From: Arcobacter_B sp049472135
GTDB lineage: Bacteria; Campylobacterota; Campylobacteria; Campylobacterales; Arcobacteraceae
Direction of reading: 5' to 3'
NCBI RefSeq assembly: GCF_049472135.1
Contig: NZ_JBMOVV010000006.1
Span: 135,561-199,560 of the forward strand
DNA: 64,000 bases
The notes beneath the pieces were generated by a model, which ran no database searches, had not been told where the DNA came from, and was given only the letters and a program-made list of their open reading frames with translations. Of this stretch, positions 17,847 through 26,879 are shown piece after piece. Made by a program: the position numbers and the translations under genes. Numbering within the stretch: the first letter of the stretch is position 1; each line of letters begins with the position of its first letter.

Positions 17847-18617
17847 TTAGATTATAAATGCAAAACTTTTAATAGCTGAAATACTTAATTCATATGGTTC
17901 AACATCAACTTGTCTTAATGAATATCTAACATTTAAAAGTATTCTTTCCATTAAAATCTCAAATGAAAAGTTTGAATGGTCATAAATTGTCTCTTTATTA
18001 TTTTTGATATATTCAAGGTTATTTATAACATTTAAATCTTTACTGTTTTTATTCATAAGCTCTAGTTGCCAATTATTTTGCCATGTATTAAATAAATATT
18101 TAGAGTTAAAATCTTTATTTGTTCTAACTTTCCATCTAATAACTTGAAGATAAGTATAAAGTTCTTGCATATACTTTTGATTATATTGACTAGCAATAAA
18201 TTGATGTTTATTCTCTAATCCAAAAGCTTTATATATTAATTTATAAAGTCCTAAAATTAAAAAATCATTTCTATTTTCAATATCATTTTGAGTGAAAGCA
18301 TAATACAAATACTCATTTGCTGTTTCAAGTTTATATCCATCTTGAATAATGTTTATATAATCATCTTTTGCATCGATTTGAGCATAAATATTTTTTGAAA
18401 GCTTTTCATTATAAGAATAAGGATTTCTTAAATCTAATCTTTTTTTATACTCTTTTAGATCTTTTAAAATCTCATTTCTATAGTTTGCTACTAATGTAGC
18501 TGAGTTTGTTTGAATAGCACTTGAAAGTGTTGATTGGTTTACTGCGCAGCCTTGAAAAAGAAAAATAAATAGTGTTAATAACCAAACTTTGATACCTGTT
18601 TTAAATTTCATTTTCAA
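17847..18617 (-). CDS. Predicted lipoprotein of unknown function
   Basis: 256 residues with a basic N-terminus, a hydrophobic stretch and the lipobox FQGC, placing the mature N-terminus at about Cys24. The rest is helical and rich in Tyr, Asn and Lys, with LDLRNPYSYNEKLS and a C-terminal ILLNVRYSLRQVDVEPYELS segment. I do not recognise the family. It lies 20 nt downstream of valS on the same strand, so it may be co-transcribed. Likely attached to the inner or outer membrane on the periplasmic side. Confidence 0.75.
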   Translation of the reverse strand: MKMKFKTGIKVWLLTLFIFLFQGCAVNQSTLSSAIQTNSATLVANYRNEILKDLKEYKKRLDLRNPYSYNEKLSKNIYAQIDAKDDYINIIQDGYKLETANEYLYYAFTQNDIENRNDFLILGLYKLIYKAFGLENKHQFIASQYNQKYMQELYTYLQVIRWKVRTNKDFNSKYLFNTWQNNWQLELMNKNSKDLNVINNLEYIKNNKETIYDHSNFSFEILMERILLNVRYSLRQVDVEPYELSISAIKSFAFII

Positions 18618-18637
18618 GCCTTTTTTATTAAAAGCTA

Positions 18638-21256
18638 TTAAGAAATAGCTTTTAATTCATTTTCAATTTTTTCTAATTTTACTCTTGCATCTTCTAATGC
18701 TTTTTTATTCTCTGCAACAACTGCCTCAGGAGCATTTGCTACAAATCTTTCATTTGATAACATTCCGTTTAGTTTATCAAATTCTTTTTGAGTTTTCTCT
18801 TTTTGTTTAGTTAATTTATCAATAATTGGAGACATATCAATCTCACTTGTTGGTAAATATACTTCTAAATTATCAGATACATCTGTAATTGAGTTTTCTA
18901 CTTTTGCATCAACAAACTCAATATCTTCAACTTTTGCAAGTTTTTGAATAAATGGTTTTGCTAATTGTGTATCAATCTCTTTATCTAATTTAATATATGC
19001 TTTAGCAATTTTAGAGTTACCCATGTCAATGATTACTTTTGCTCTTCTTAAAGCAGTAATTGCTTCTTCAATTATTTCAAACATAGCTTCTGTTTGCTCA
19101 TCTTTTGCAATATCTTTAGGGAAAGAAGTAACCATAAGTGAATCAGCACCCTCTTCTAAAGAACTACCTGATAACTTGTGATATAAATAATCAGAAATAA
19201 ATGGCATAAATGGAGAAACTAATTTTAAAGTCTCTTTGAAAATTGCACCTAATTCAGAAATAGACTCTTTTGAAGCTTTTGAGTACTCAATACCCCAATC
19301 ACAGAATTCAGTCCACACAAATTTATATAAAATTGAAGCAGCTTCATTAAATTTAAATGCTTCTAGTGCCTCTCTTACATCTTCAACTGCAGTGCTAAGT
19401 CTTGATTGCATATACTTACCAAGTGCTGTTTGAATTTCAATATCTTTTAAATCAGCAAAAGTATCAACATTTAATGTTAAGAAATTAGCTGCATTATATA
19501 ACTTGTTTGTAAAGTTTCTAAATTGCTCTAAGTTTTTAGCACCAAGTTTAATATCTCTTCCTTGAACTGCAAGGTAAGCAAGTGTAAATCTAATAATATC
19601 AGCAGAGTGTTCCTCAACCATATCAAGTGGGTCAATTACATTACCTTTTGATTTAGACATCTTAGCTCCATGCTCATCTCTTACAAGAGCATGCATATAA
19701 ATATCTTTAAATGGCAGTTCACCTTGGAAGTGATCACCCATCATCATCATTCTAGCAACCCAGAAGAACATAATATCAAAACCAGTAATTAATAAAGAGT
19801 TTGGATAGAAATCTTTCATATCTTGCTCTAAATCATATAATTCTGGTAATTTACCATTATTTCCCCAACCTAATGGTGACATTGCCCATAAAGCAGAAGA
19901 GAACCAAGTATCTAATACATCTGGGTCTTGTGTATAGTGTTTCTCACCACACTTAGGACAAGCTTCTGGCTCATCTGCTTTATCAGCCCATTGGTGATTA
20001 CAAGAATCACAAGTAAATACAGGAATTCTATGTCCCCACCATAACTGTCTTGAAATACACCAAGGTCTTAACTCATCCATCCATGCAGTATATGAGTTAA
20101 TCCAGTGTTGTGGGTGGAAGTTGTTGTGTGCTTTTGTTTTTTCAATTGAAGATTTAGCAACTTCTTCACTTAAGAACCATTGTTGAGAAATAAATGGCTC
20201 AACAATATTTTTACATCTGTAACAGTGACCTACTTGATGAACGTGCTCATCAATTTTTACAATATATCCTTCAGCTTGTAACTTATCAACAATTGGTTGT
20301 CTAGCTTCAAGTCTCTCTAACCCTGCAAACTCTCCACAGTATTCATTTAAAATACCAGCTTCATCAAATACTTTGATAAACTCTAAATCGTGTCTTTTAC
20401 CTACTTCGTAGTCATTTTGGTCATGTGCAGGAGTTACTTTTACAACACCTGTTCCAAATTCCATATCAACATGAGAGTCTGTAATAACTTTAATTTTTCT
20501 ATCAGTTAATGGTAATAATACTTCTTTTCCAACGATATTAGTATATCTTTCATCATCAGGATGAACCATAATAGCTGTATCCCCAAAGTATGTTTCAGGT
20601 CTTGTAGTTGCTACTTGAAGCTCGCCTGAACCATCAGCAAACTTATAAATCATATGATAGAATTTACCATTTACCTCTTCATGCTCAACTTCAATATCTG
20701 ATAACGCACCATCATGAGTACACCAGTTTACCATATAGTTATTTTGAGTGATAAATCCATCATTATATAAAGATACAAAAGCTTCTTTTACGGCCTCTTT
20801 AAGACCTTCATCCATTGTAAATCTTTCTCTTTTCCAAGCAGGAGTAACACCAAGCTTTCTCATTTGGTGTACGATATTTCCACCTGAAGTCTCTTTTTGA
20901 AGCCAAGCTCTCTCTAAAAACTTTTCTCTTCCAATCTCTTCTTTTGTAGTACCCTCAGCTAAAAGTTGTTTTTCAACAACATTTTGAGTAGCAATACCAG
21001 CATGGTCAGTTCCAGGTTGCCATAAAGTTTTGAACCCGTCCATTCTTTTATATCTAGTAATAATATCTTGTAATGTAAATGTAAGTGCATGACCAATATG
21101 TAAACTTCCCGTTACATTTGGTGGTGGCATCATAATAGAGAAGTTCTTCCCTTCTTCTTGTATATCTTTGTTTCCATCAATTTCGAAGTAACCTCTGTCT
21201 TCACAAATCTTATAAAACTTGTCTTCTACTTTTGATGGTTCGTACTTGTTACTCAT
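18638..21256 (-). CDS. valS: Valyl-tRNA synthetase
   Basis: 872 residues. Class I signatures: PPPNVTGSLHIGHAL (HIGH) near residue 45 and AKMSKSKGNVIDP (KMSKS) near residue 530. The valine-specific editing domain lies between, with TTRPETYFGDTAIMVHP. A zinc-ribbon-like CDSC/CPKC set is present in HQWADKADEPEACPKC, and the C-terminus has the long coiled-coil arm typical of ValRS. It charges tRNA-Val; a tRNA-Val gene is at 63743 in this window. Confidence 0.98.
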   Translation of the reverse strand: MSNKYEPSKVEDKFYKICEDRGYFEIDGNKDIQEEGKNFSIMMPPPNVTGSLHIGHALTFTLQDIITRYKRMDGFKTLWQPGTDHAGIATQNVVEKQLLAEGTTKEEIGREKFLERAWLQKETSGGNIVHQMRKLGVTPAWKRERFTMDEGLKEAVKEAFVSLYNDGFITQNNYMVNWCTHDGALSDIEVEHEEVNGKFYHMIYKFADGSGELQVATTRPETYFGDTAIMVHPDDERYTNIVGKEVLLPLTDRKIKVITDSHVDMEFGTGVVKVTPAHDQNDYEVGKRHDLEFIKVFDEAGILNEYCGEFAGLERLEARQPIVDKLQAEGYIVKIDEHVHQVGHCYRCKNIVEPFISQQWFLSEEVAKSSIEKTKAHNNFHPQHWINSYTAWMDELRPWCISRQLWWGHRIPVFTCDSCNHQWADKADEPEACPKCGEKHYTQDPDVLDTWFSSALWAMSPLGWGNNGKLPELYDLEQDMKDFYPNSLLITGFDIMFFWVARMMMMGDHFQGELPFKDIYMHALVRDEHGAKMSKSKGNVIDPLDMVEEHSADIIRFTLAYLAVQGRDIKLGAKNLEQFRNFTNKLYNAANFLTLNVDTFADLKDIEIQTALGKYMQSRLSTAVEDVREALEAFKFNEAASILYKFVWTEFCDWGIEYSKASKESISELGAIFKETLKLVSPFMPFISDYLYHKLSGSSLEEGADSLMVTSFPKDIAKDEQTEAMFEIIEEAITALRRAKVIIDMGNSKIAKAYIKLDKEIDTQLAKPFIQKLAKVEDIEFVDAKVENSITDVSDNLEVYLPTSEIDMSPIIDKLTKQKEKTQKEFDKLNGMLSNERFVANAPEAVVAENKKALEDARVKLEKIENELKAIS

Positions 21257-21348
21257 AAAACTTCCTTAAATTTTGTTCCGTATAATAAAGATAAGTTATA
21301 ACTCTTTATTAGTAAAATATGCGCGATTATAGCTAAATAATCCTTATA

Positions 21349-23418
21349 TTATATTTGAGGGTCTCCTGCTACTTTCTCTTCATCATCACCTTTTACAAGG
21401 CCTGCTTCTCTTAAAAATGGACTAGCTACAAAAGTTAGTTTTTTTATTTTGTCATATTTTGCAAAAGATAAATAAAGTATATCTTTAGCTCTAGTAACGG
21501 CAACATAAAAAAGCCTTCTTTCTTCTTCTATACTTCCACCTTTTGACATAAGTTTTCTATTTGGAAATCTTCCATCCATCAAATCAATTACATAAACTTC
21601 TTTGAACTCTAAACCTTTTGAAGCATGAACAGAAAGAAGATTTACTCCATCCCCTTCACTCATCTCACTTCCACCTAAAATCATAGAATTAACAAATTTT
21701 GAAAGGTCATTAAAGTTTCTAGAAAGATTTTTTAAAAGCATTACTTTTCTATTAATTTTAGCTAAGGCTTTAGTCTTTTGCATAACATTAATAGTTCCAT
21801 CTTTTTGTGTTGCTCTTTTTGTTGCTAAAAGCTCTTTAATTTTTGAATACATCATAGAAGATGAAATATTAGAAAGTAATGTTTCTGGATTTTTACTTCT
21901 TCTTAAATGTTTTAAAAGTAAGTAAAAGTCATAAACATATTTAGCTCCATCTACTGAAAGTTTTGGATGTTTTAAAATAGGATTTCCTAAAAAAGCCTCT
22001 TCAAAAGCACAATCTTTAAACTTAGATACAGAACCTAACTCTATAAAATCATCAAATAATCCCAATTGGATATTTTTAACTTTATTTGATTCATATGGAT
22101 TTTTAATATCTTTATCAGGATAAAACAATCCTTTAAATAAATCTCCATGCCCCAATTTAATCAATGCGTCAAAAATATCTTTTGCAATTGCTTTTCCTAT
22201 TCCTTTTCCATGTTCAAGTACATGAATAAAAGCCATCATATCATTATGAGAAAGTTGCATTACAAGCATATCTATGATAAATTTTATCTCAACAGAATCA
22301 AAGAAAGACATTCCACCTTTTCTTTTGGCAGGAATAGAAAACTCTCTTAAATTTGCTTCAATTCCATCAGCACTAGAGTTATTTCTAAAGATAATAGCTA
22401 TTTCATTATGAGGTGTATCAGTTTGAGAAATAAGCTCAGCTATATAATGGTATTGAGAGAAAAGCTCATTAAAGGCTAATAATCTTGGTTTATGATTTGT
22501 TTGCGTTCTCATAACTTCAAGATTCTTTTCATAAATTCTTTCATTATGTTCAATAACTTTTGTAGCTAAATCAAGTATAGGTTTTGAAGACCTATAGTTT
22601 TTTCTTAAAGTATAAACATTTGCATTTTTATATCTTGTTGAAAAAGTTGAAATAATTCCAATATCAGAACCATTAAAAGCATAAATACTTTGGTCATAAT
22701 CTCCTACACAAAAAAGTGATTTTGGTCTAAATGCATCAAGTAGTCTTCCTTGTAAAGGATTAGTATCTTGATACTCATCAACTAAAATCTCTTTAAAGTC
22801 AAACTCTTGGGACTCTAAAGTTTCCAACATAATTGTAAGTAAATCATCAAAGTTAGCATAGCCGTATTTCTTTTTTAATTCATTAAACTCTAAAACTACA
22901 TCTTCATATATCATCACATATAGTTCATGGTCTGGGTTTTTATTCTTCACCCAATCACCAAAACCTTCACCCTCATTTGAGTTTAAATATAAAGAGTACA
23001 TATCATAAAGATAACCACCATCATATGGATTTACATCCTCTTCTCTCTCATAAAAAACTCTTTTTTCATAAAGAGATTTAAAAAGAGTTTTTAATTCATT
23101 TGGTTGTTTTAAAGTAATGTTTTTTTCTAGCTCTTTTAAAAGTTTATATGAAACAGAATGGAATGTTCCAGCCATAATCTGTTTTGCAACATCTTTTCCA
23201 AAATATTTTCCAACACGCTGAACCATTTCAGCTGCAGCTTTATTTGTAAAAGTTAATAAAAGTATTTCATTTGGTTGTACACCATTGTTAATAAGGTTTG
23301 CAATTCTTCCAACAATTGTAGATGTTTTACCTGTTCCCGCACTTGCAATAATAAGGTTAAAACCCCTATCACAGGTAGCTGCTTCTAATTGTTCTTCATT
23401 AAGATTTGATAATGGCAT
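21349..23418 (-). CDS. UvrD/Rep-family superfamily 1 DNA helicase
   Basis: 689 residues. Walker A is IIASAGTGKTSTIVGR, Walker B DEYQDTNPLQGRLLDAF, motif III YDQSIYAFNGSD, and the C-terminal motifs include LLSVHASKGLEFKEVYVI and RRLFYVAVTRAKD. This is a 3'-5' translocase of the UvrD/PcrA/Rep group used in repair and replication restart. The family is certain; the exact orthologue (pcrA, rep or uvrD) is not. Confidence 0.93.
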   Translation of the reverse strand: MPLSNLNEEQLEAATCDRGFNLIIASAGTGKTSTIVGRIANLINNGVQPNEILLLTFTNKAAAEMVQRVGKYFGKDVAKQIMAGTFHSVSYKLLKELEKNITLKQPNELKTLFKSLYEKRVFYEREEDVNPYDGGYLYDMYSLYLNSNEGEGFGDWVKNKNPDHELYVMIYEDVVLEFNELKKKYGYANFDDLLTIMLETLESQEFDFKEILVDEYQDTNPLQGRLLDAFRPKSLFCVGDYDQSIYAFNGSDIGIISTFSTRYKNANVYTLRKNYRSSKPILDLATKVIEHNERIYEKNLEVMRTQTNHKPRLLAFNELFSQYHYIAELISQTDTPHNEIAIIFRNNSSADGIEANLREFSIPAKRKGGMSFFDSVEIKFIIDMLVMQLSHNDMMAFIHVLEHGKGIGKAIAKDIFDALIKLGHGDLFKGLFYPDKDIKNPYESNKVKNIQLGLFDDFIELGSVSKFKDCAFEEAFLGNPILKHPKLSVDGAKYVYDFYLLLKHLRRSKNPETLLSNISSSMMYSKIKELLATKRATQKDGTINVMQKTKALAKINRKVMLLKNLSRNFNDLSKFVNSMILGGSEMSEGDGVNLLSVHASKGLEFKEVYVIDLMDGRFPNRKLMSKGGSIEEERRLFYVAVTRAKDILYLSFAKYDKIKKLTFVASPFLREAGLVKGDDEEKVAGDPQI

Positions 23419-23502
23419 GGGTTATATATTTTTTTTAGTAAGATTAATCATTTGTGAATATTAGCATAAATTAATTAAGAATTATTGAAGAGTATATACA
23501 AA

Positions 23503-23534
23503 AAAAAGAGGTGCCATTTCTGACACCTCTTTTT
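23503..23534. terminator. Terminator hairpin upstream of the helicase gene
   Basis: AAAAAGAGGTGcCA, loop TTTC, TGaCACCTCTTTTT: 13 pairs with one mismatch, flanked by A and T runs so it could work in either direction. It lies downstream of msrPQ on the minus strand. The rest of the 269-nt gap (23419-23687) shows no further gene. Confidence 0.8.
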
Positions 23535-23687
23535 AACACAAGGAAACATAAAAAAAATTATTTATATTTAAGAAATTCTATCTTAAAAATACTTACATAA
23601 ATAAGTCGCTGCGTCAACTTATCTATAAGAATAGTATAACCTTATATCATTAACTAATTTATAATAAAAGATTAACAAAAAGTTAAC

Positions 23688-24245
23688 TTAACTAACCTTA
23701 CTATTTTTTACTATAATTTGTAAAAGTTTATAATATGCAATAACCAAAATTACTGCTATATAACAGAACATATCTATATCAATCGATTTTTGTGCCATAA
23801 CAAAATGAATAGTTACTAAAACTAAAGCTAAATAAACAAAAGAGTGGTATTTATTATACTTTCTAAAAAGATTTCTTGTAGAAGTTATAGCCATAAATAG
23901 TAAGATAAAAAAGGCTATCATTCCTAAATAAATAAAAGGCTTATCAAGGGTTTCTTCTATTATAAAATAAACATCAAATTGAGCATCAAAAACTATAAAG
24001 TTTATCATATGAACTAAGGCATAAAAAAATCCCCATAAACCTACTGCCCTTCGATATTTTAAAATATTAATTCTTTTTTTAATAAGTGAAATAGTAATAG
24101 AAAAAAATAGTATTACTGTTGCTGTTATCCCACTTATTGTATAGATATATTTTATTGGATCATTTACCTCAACAATAAATAATTGAGATAATAAAAATAA
24201 AAAAGGTAAAAATAAAGCTATGTGAATGGCTAATCTTTTCATCAT
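23688..24245 (-). CDS. msrQ: MsrQ, heme-binding membrane subunit of the methionine sulfoxide reductase
   Basis: 185 residues with about six membrane helices of the ferric-reductase-like family. Conserved His residues sit in helices (for example ALVHMINF and YHSFVYLALVLVTIHFVM), positions expected for heme ligation. It passes quinone-derived electrons to the periplasmic molybdoenzyme MsrP. It overlaps msrP by 4 nt and is translated after it. Confidence 0.9.
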   Translation of the reverse strand: MMKRLAIHIALFLPFLFLLSQLFIVEVNDPIKYIYTISGITATVILFFSITISLIKKRINILKYRRAVGLWGFFYALVHMINFIVFDAQFDVYFIIEETLDKPFIYLGMIAFFILLFMAITSTRNLFRKYNKYHSFVYLALVLVTIHFVMAQKSIDIDMFCYIAVILVIAYYKLLQIIVKNSKVS

Positions 24246-25201
24246 ATAAACTTTCTTAAATCCATGCCTTTATAAAGGTGTGATACTTCTTTTTCATATC
24301 CATTGAACATCAAAGTATCTTGTTTGAAAAACTTTCCTAAAACTCTTTCTCTTTTTTGTGACCATCTAGGATGATCAACATTTGGATTTACATTTGCATA
24401 GAAACCATACTCTCTAGAGTTTTGTTCTTGCCAAGAGTTTATTGGTTGCTCTTCAACAAATGAGATTCTAACAATTGATTTAATTGATTTAAAACCATAT
24501 TTCCAAGGAACAATAAGTCTTATTGGTGCTCCATTTTGATTTGGCATTTTTGAACCATATAGCCCAACTGCAATTAGTGTTAAGTCATTCATCGCCTCAT
24601 CCATTCTAAGACCTTCAACATAAGGGTATTTTATAGTTGAAAAAATTCCTCTTGCTTGGTCAGGAAATTGCTCTTCATCAAGTAGTGTTTCAAATCTTAC
24701 ATATTTAGCTTTAGATAATGGTTTTACTTTTTTGATTAAATCTTTTAATGTAAATCCAATCCAAGGAACAACCATAGACCACCCTTCTACACATCTAAAT
24801 CTATAAATTCTCTCTTCTAAACTCATTGTTTTTAGTAAATCATCTAAATCTAAGGTAAGCTCTTTTTCAACTAAACCATCAATATCAATTTTCCAATTTG
24901 AAGTATCAAAAGTTCTAGCCAAATCTTTTACTCTTGTTTTAGATGTAGTAAACTCGTAAAAATTATTGTAAGTTGTGATTTGTTCATATGTGTTAAGTTC
25001 TAAATTATTTATGTTTTTATCTTTTAAATAATCTAAATTTTTAATAGGAAGGTTATCTTTTGCTAAAGTCTCTAAAATAGCCCCGCTTGCCACTAAACTT
25101 GCAGCACCTAGTTTTAAAAAGTTTCTTCTTTTATCAAATAGTTCTTTGGGAGTTACTTCATTTTCATTTAGTTGCCAAGATGGCTTTTTGATTATTTTCA
25201 T
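24242..25201 (-). CDS. msrP: MsrP, periplasmic molybdenum protein-methionine-sulfoxide reductase
   Basis: 319 residues of the YedY/sulfite-oxidase fold. A twin-arginine signal is present (DKRRNFLKLGAASLVASGA), so it is exported folded through Tat. The molybdopterin-binding Cys is Cys137 in FRCVEGWSMVVPWIGF. It repairs oxidised methionines in periplasmic proteins, with electrons from MsrQ encoded immediately downstream. Related function fits the Tpx gene next to it, although that gene is separated by about 80 nt and may be transcribed on its own. Confidence 0.94.
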   Translation of the reverse strand: MKIIKKPSWQLNENEVTPKELFDKRRNFLKLGAASLVASGAILETLAKDNLPIKNLDYLKDKNINNLELNTYEQITTYNNFYEFTTSKTRVKDLARTFDTSNWKIDIDGLVEKELTLDLDDLLKTMSLEERIYRFRCVEGWSMVVPWIGFTLKDLIKKVKPLSKAKYVRFETLLDEEQFPDQARGIFSTIKYPYVEGLRMDEAMNDLTLIAVGLYGSKMPNQNGAPIRLIVPWKYGFKSIKSIVRISFVEEQPINSWQEQNSREYGFYANVNPNVDHPRWSQKRERVLGKFFKQDTLMFNGYEKEVSHLYKGMDLRKFI

Positions 25202-25282
25202 AAATATCCTTTACACGTTTTATAAAAGAAGTTTAATCTTTTTGTGTAAAGGATATGTTTAGTTTTTAATAAGTTTTATATA

Positions 25283-25789
25283 TTAAGCGTTTTTAGCAGC
25301 TTCTAAAATCTCTGCGTAGTTTGGCTCTTCTGTAATTTCTGGACAAATTTCTTTGAAAGTTACTTCACCAGCAGCATTAATGATGAATACAGCTCTACAA
25401 GTAACACCTGCTAAAGCACCATCAGCAATTAATACACCGTAAGCATTTGCAAACTCTTTAGCTCTGAAGTCAGAACCAACAGTTACATTCTCAATTCCTT
25501 CAGTTGTACAAAATCTTCCCATTGCAAATGGTAAGTCCATAGAAACTACGATAACTTCTGCATTTTCAATACTTGCAGCTTCTTCATTGAATTTTCTAGT
25601 TTCAGCAGCACACACAGGAGTATCTAATGATGGAACTACAACTACAATTTGAGTTTTACCAGTTTCACCACCAACTTGTACATTTGATAAGTCTTTTGCT
25701 ACTACATTTACTACTGGTGCTTTATCACCAACATTTACTTCATTACCACTTAAGTTTACAACATTACCTTTTAATTTAGTCGTTGCCAT
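25283..25789 (-). CDS. tpx: Thiol peroxidase (2-Cys peroxiredoxin, Tpx)
   Basis: 168 residues, full length. Peroxidatic Cys60 is in PSLDTPVCAAETRKF and resolving Cys94 in GRFCTTEGIENV, matching the Cys pair of E. coli Tpx (61/95). It reduces hydrogen and lipid peroxides using thioredoxin. GC and codon use are somewhat richer than its neighbours, as expected for a highly expressed gene. A TATAAT box lies about 31 nt upstream of the start. Confidence 0.96.
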   Translation of the reverse strand: MATTKLKGNVVNLSGNEVNVGDKAPVVNVVAKDLSNVQVGGETGKTQIVVVVPSLDTPVCAAETRKFNEEAASIENAEVIVVSMDLPFAMGRFCTTEGIENVTVGSDFRAKEFANAYGVLIADGALAGVTCRAVFIINAAGEVTFKEICPEITEEPNYAEILEAAKNA

Positions 25790-25819
25790 ATTTGTCCTTT
25801 GTTTTAATTAATTGCAAGA

Positions 25820-25825
25820 ATTATA
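25820..25825 (-). promoter_or_regulatory. -10 box (TATAAT) for tpx
   Basis: On the minus strand, ACTATAATTC gives a perfect TATAAT 31 nt upstream of the tpx ATG, followed by AAAGGAC as ribosome site. Confidence 0.5.
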
Positions 25826-25876
25826 GTAAAACAGGATAAATTTTGTCTTAATTAAGGGGTATCAATTTTTCAGGTG

Positions 25877-26704
25877 TTACGAATTGACTCTAATTCCCTC
25901 ATCTTCAAGTGTTATACTATTCTCATTTATCAATTTTGTTAAACTTGCTTTAAAAGCTTTTTTACTTAATCCAAAAGTATCTTTAATGTCTTGGGCATCA
26001 CTTTTATATGTAAAATTCATAAATCCACCATTTTCTCTAAGTAGTTCAAGAACTTTATCATCAGATACTTTTTTTCCAATCTTTTGTAATGATATATCAA
26101 GTTTTCCATCATTTCTTACATTTTTGATATAAGCTTTTTTTCTATCCCCTACTTTTATATTTTCAAAGATTTCATTATGGAAAATCATTCCTTCAGTTTT
26201 ATTGTTAACTATTACTTTAAAACCTAATGGTGTTTTTGAGAAAAGTAAAATATCAACTTCATCATTTACATTAAACTTTTTAATACTTTTTTCTAAAGTA
26301 AACTTTTCATTTGCAATAAGTCTATTAGTTCTATCATCAAGTTGTAATTGAAGTACTTTATATCCACCAACAGTATAAGAACTTTTTTGCTTATTTTTAG
26401 GAACTAAAATATCTTTTGATAATCCAATATCAACAAAAGCCCCAAATCTTGCAATATCTACAACCTCTAAAGAAGCAAACTCATTAAGATAAACATAAGG
26501 CTTTAAAGTTGTTGCTACAAGTCTATCTTCACTATCTGTATAAATAAAAACATCAACTAAACTATCAACTTCCATTGATTTTTCAATATATGCATTTGGA
26601 AGAAGAACTTCTTCATCATCTTTGGCTATTAAAAATAATCCAAACTCTGTAACTCTGTTAACTCTAAGTGTGTTAGTTTTCCCAACTTCTATTTTTTCAT
26701 TCAT
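25877..26704 (-). CDS. S1-domain RNA-binding protein (CvfB-like)
   Basis: 275 residues with three S1/OB-like repeats: residues about 3-65 (RVTEFGLFLIAKDDEEVLLPN), 72-135 (VVDIARFGAFVDIGLSKDILVP) and 145-215 (IKNVRNDGKLDISLQKIG). A C-terminal winged-helix region follows (residues 218-275, DIKDTFGLSKKAFKASLTKLI). This order matches the CvfB family of RNA-binding regulators. Transcribed as a single gene, divergent from the large GGDEF gene. The targets are unknown. Confidence 0.85.
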   Translation of the reverse strand: MNEKIEVGKTNTLRVNRVTEFGLFLIAKDDEEVLLPNAYIEKSMEVDSLVDVFIYTDSEDRLVATTLKPYVYLNEFASLEVVDIARFGAFVDIGLSKDILVPKNKQKSSYTVGGYKVLQLQLDDRTNRLIANEKFTLEKSIKKFNVNDEVDILLFSKTPLGFKVIVNNKTEGMIFHNEIFENIKVGDRKKAYIKNVRNDGKLDISLQKIGKKVSDDKVLELLRENGGFMNFTYKSDAQDIKDTFGLSKKAFKASLTKLINENSITLEDEGIRVNS

Positions 26705-26879
26705 TTTGGTAATTCCGTTCTTTTAAATTTTAAAACAGATTATATCTAAATTTTTAAACTAATCTAAAATTTTATGTTATATCTTTAGTTACAAATTTAT
26801 TTTAATGATTTAAATGTTAGAATAATAATATTTTTATAGCCTTTGTATTTTATTTATATGCAAAGTTAGGATTCCTATT

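Noticed and set aside
23672..23686. TTAAC-N5-GTTAA palindrome as a CRP/Nss-type site
   Set aside because: The spacer is 5 rather than 4 nt and the site lies directly after the msrQ stop rather than before a start codon.
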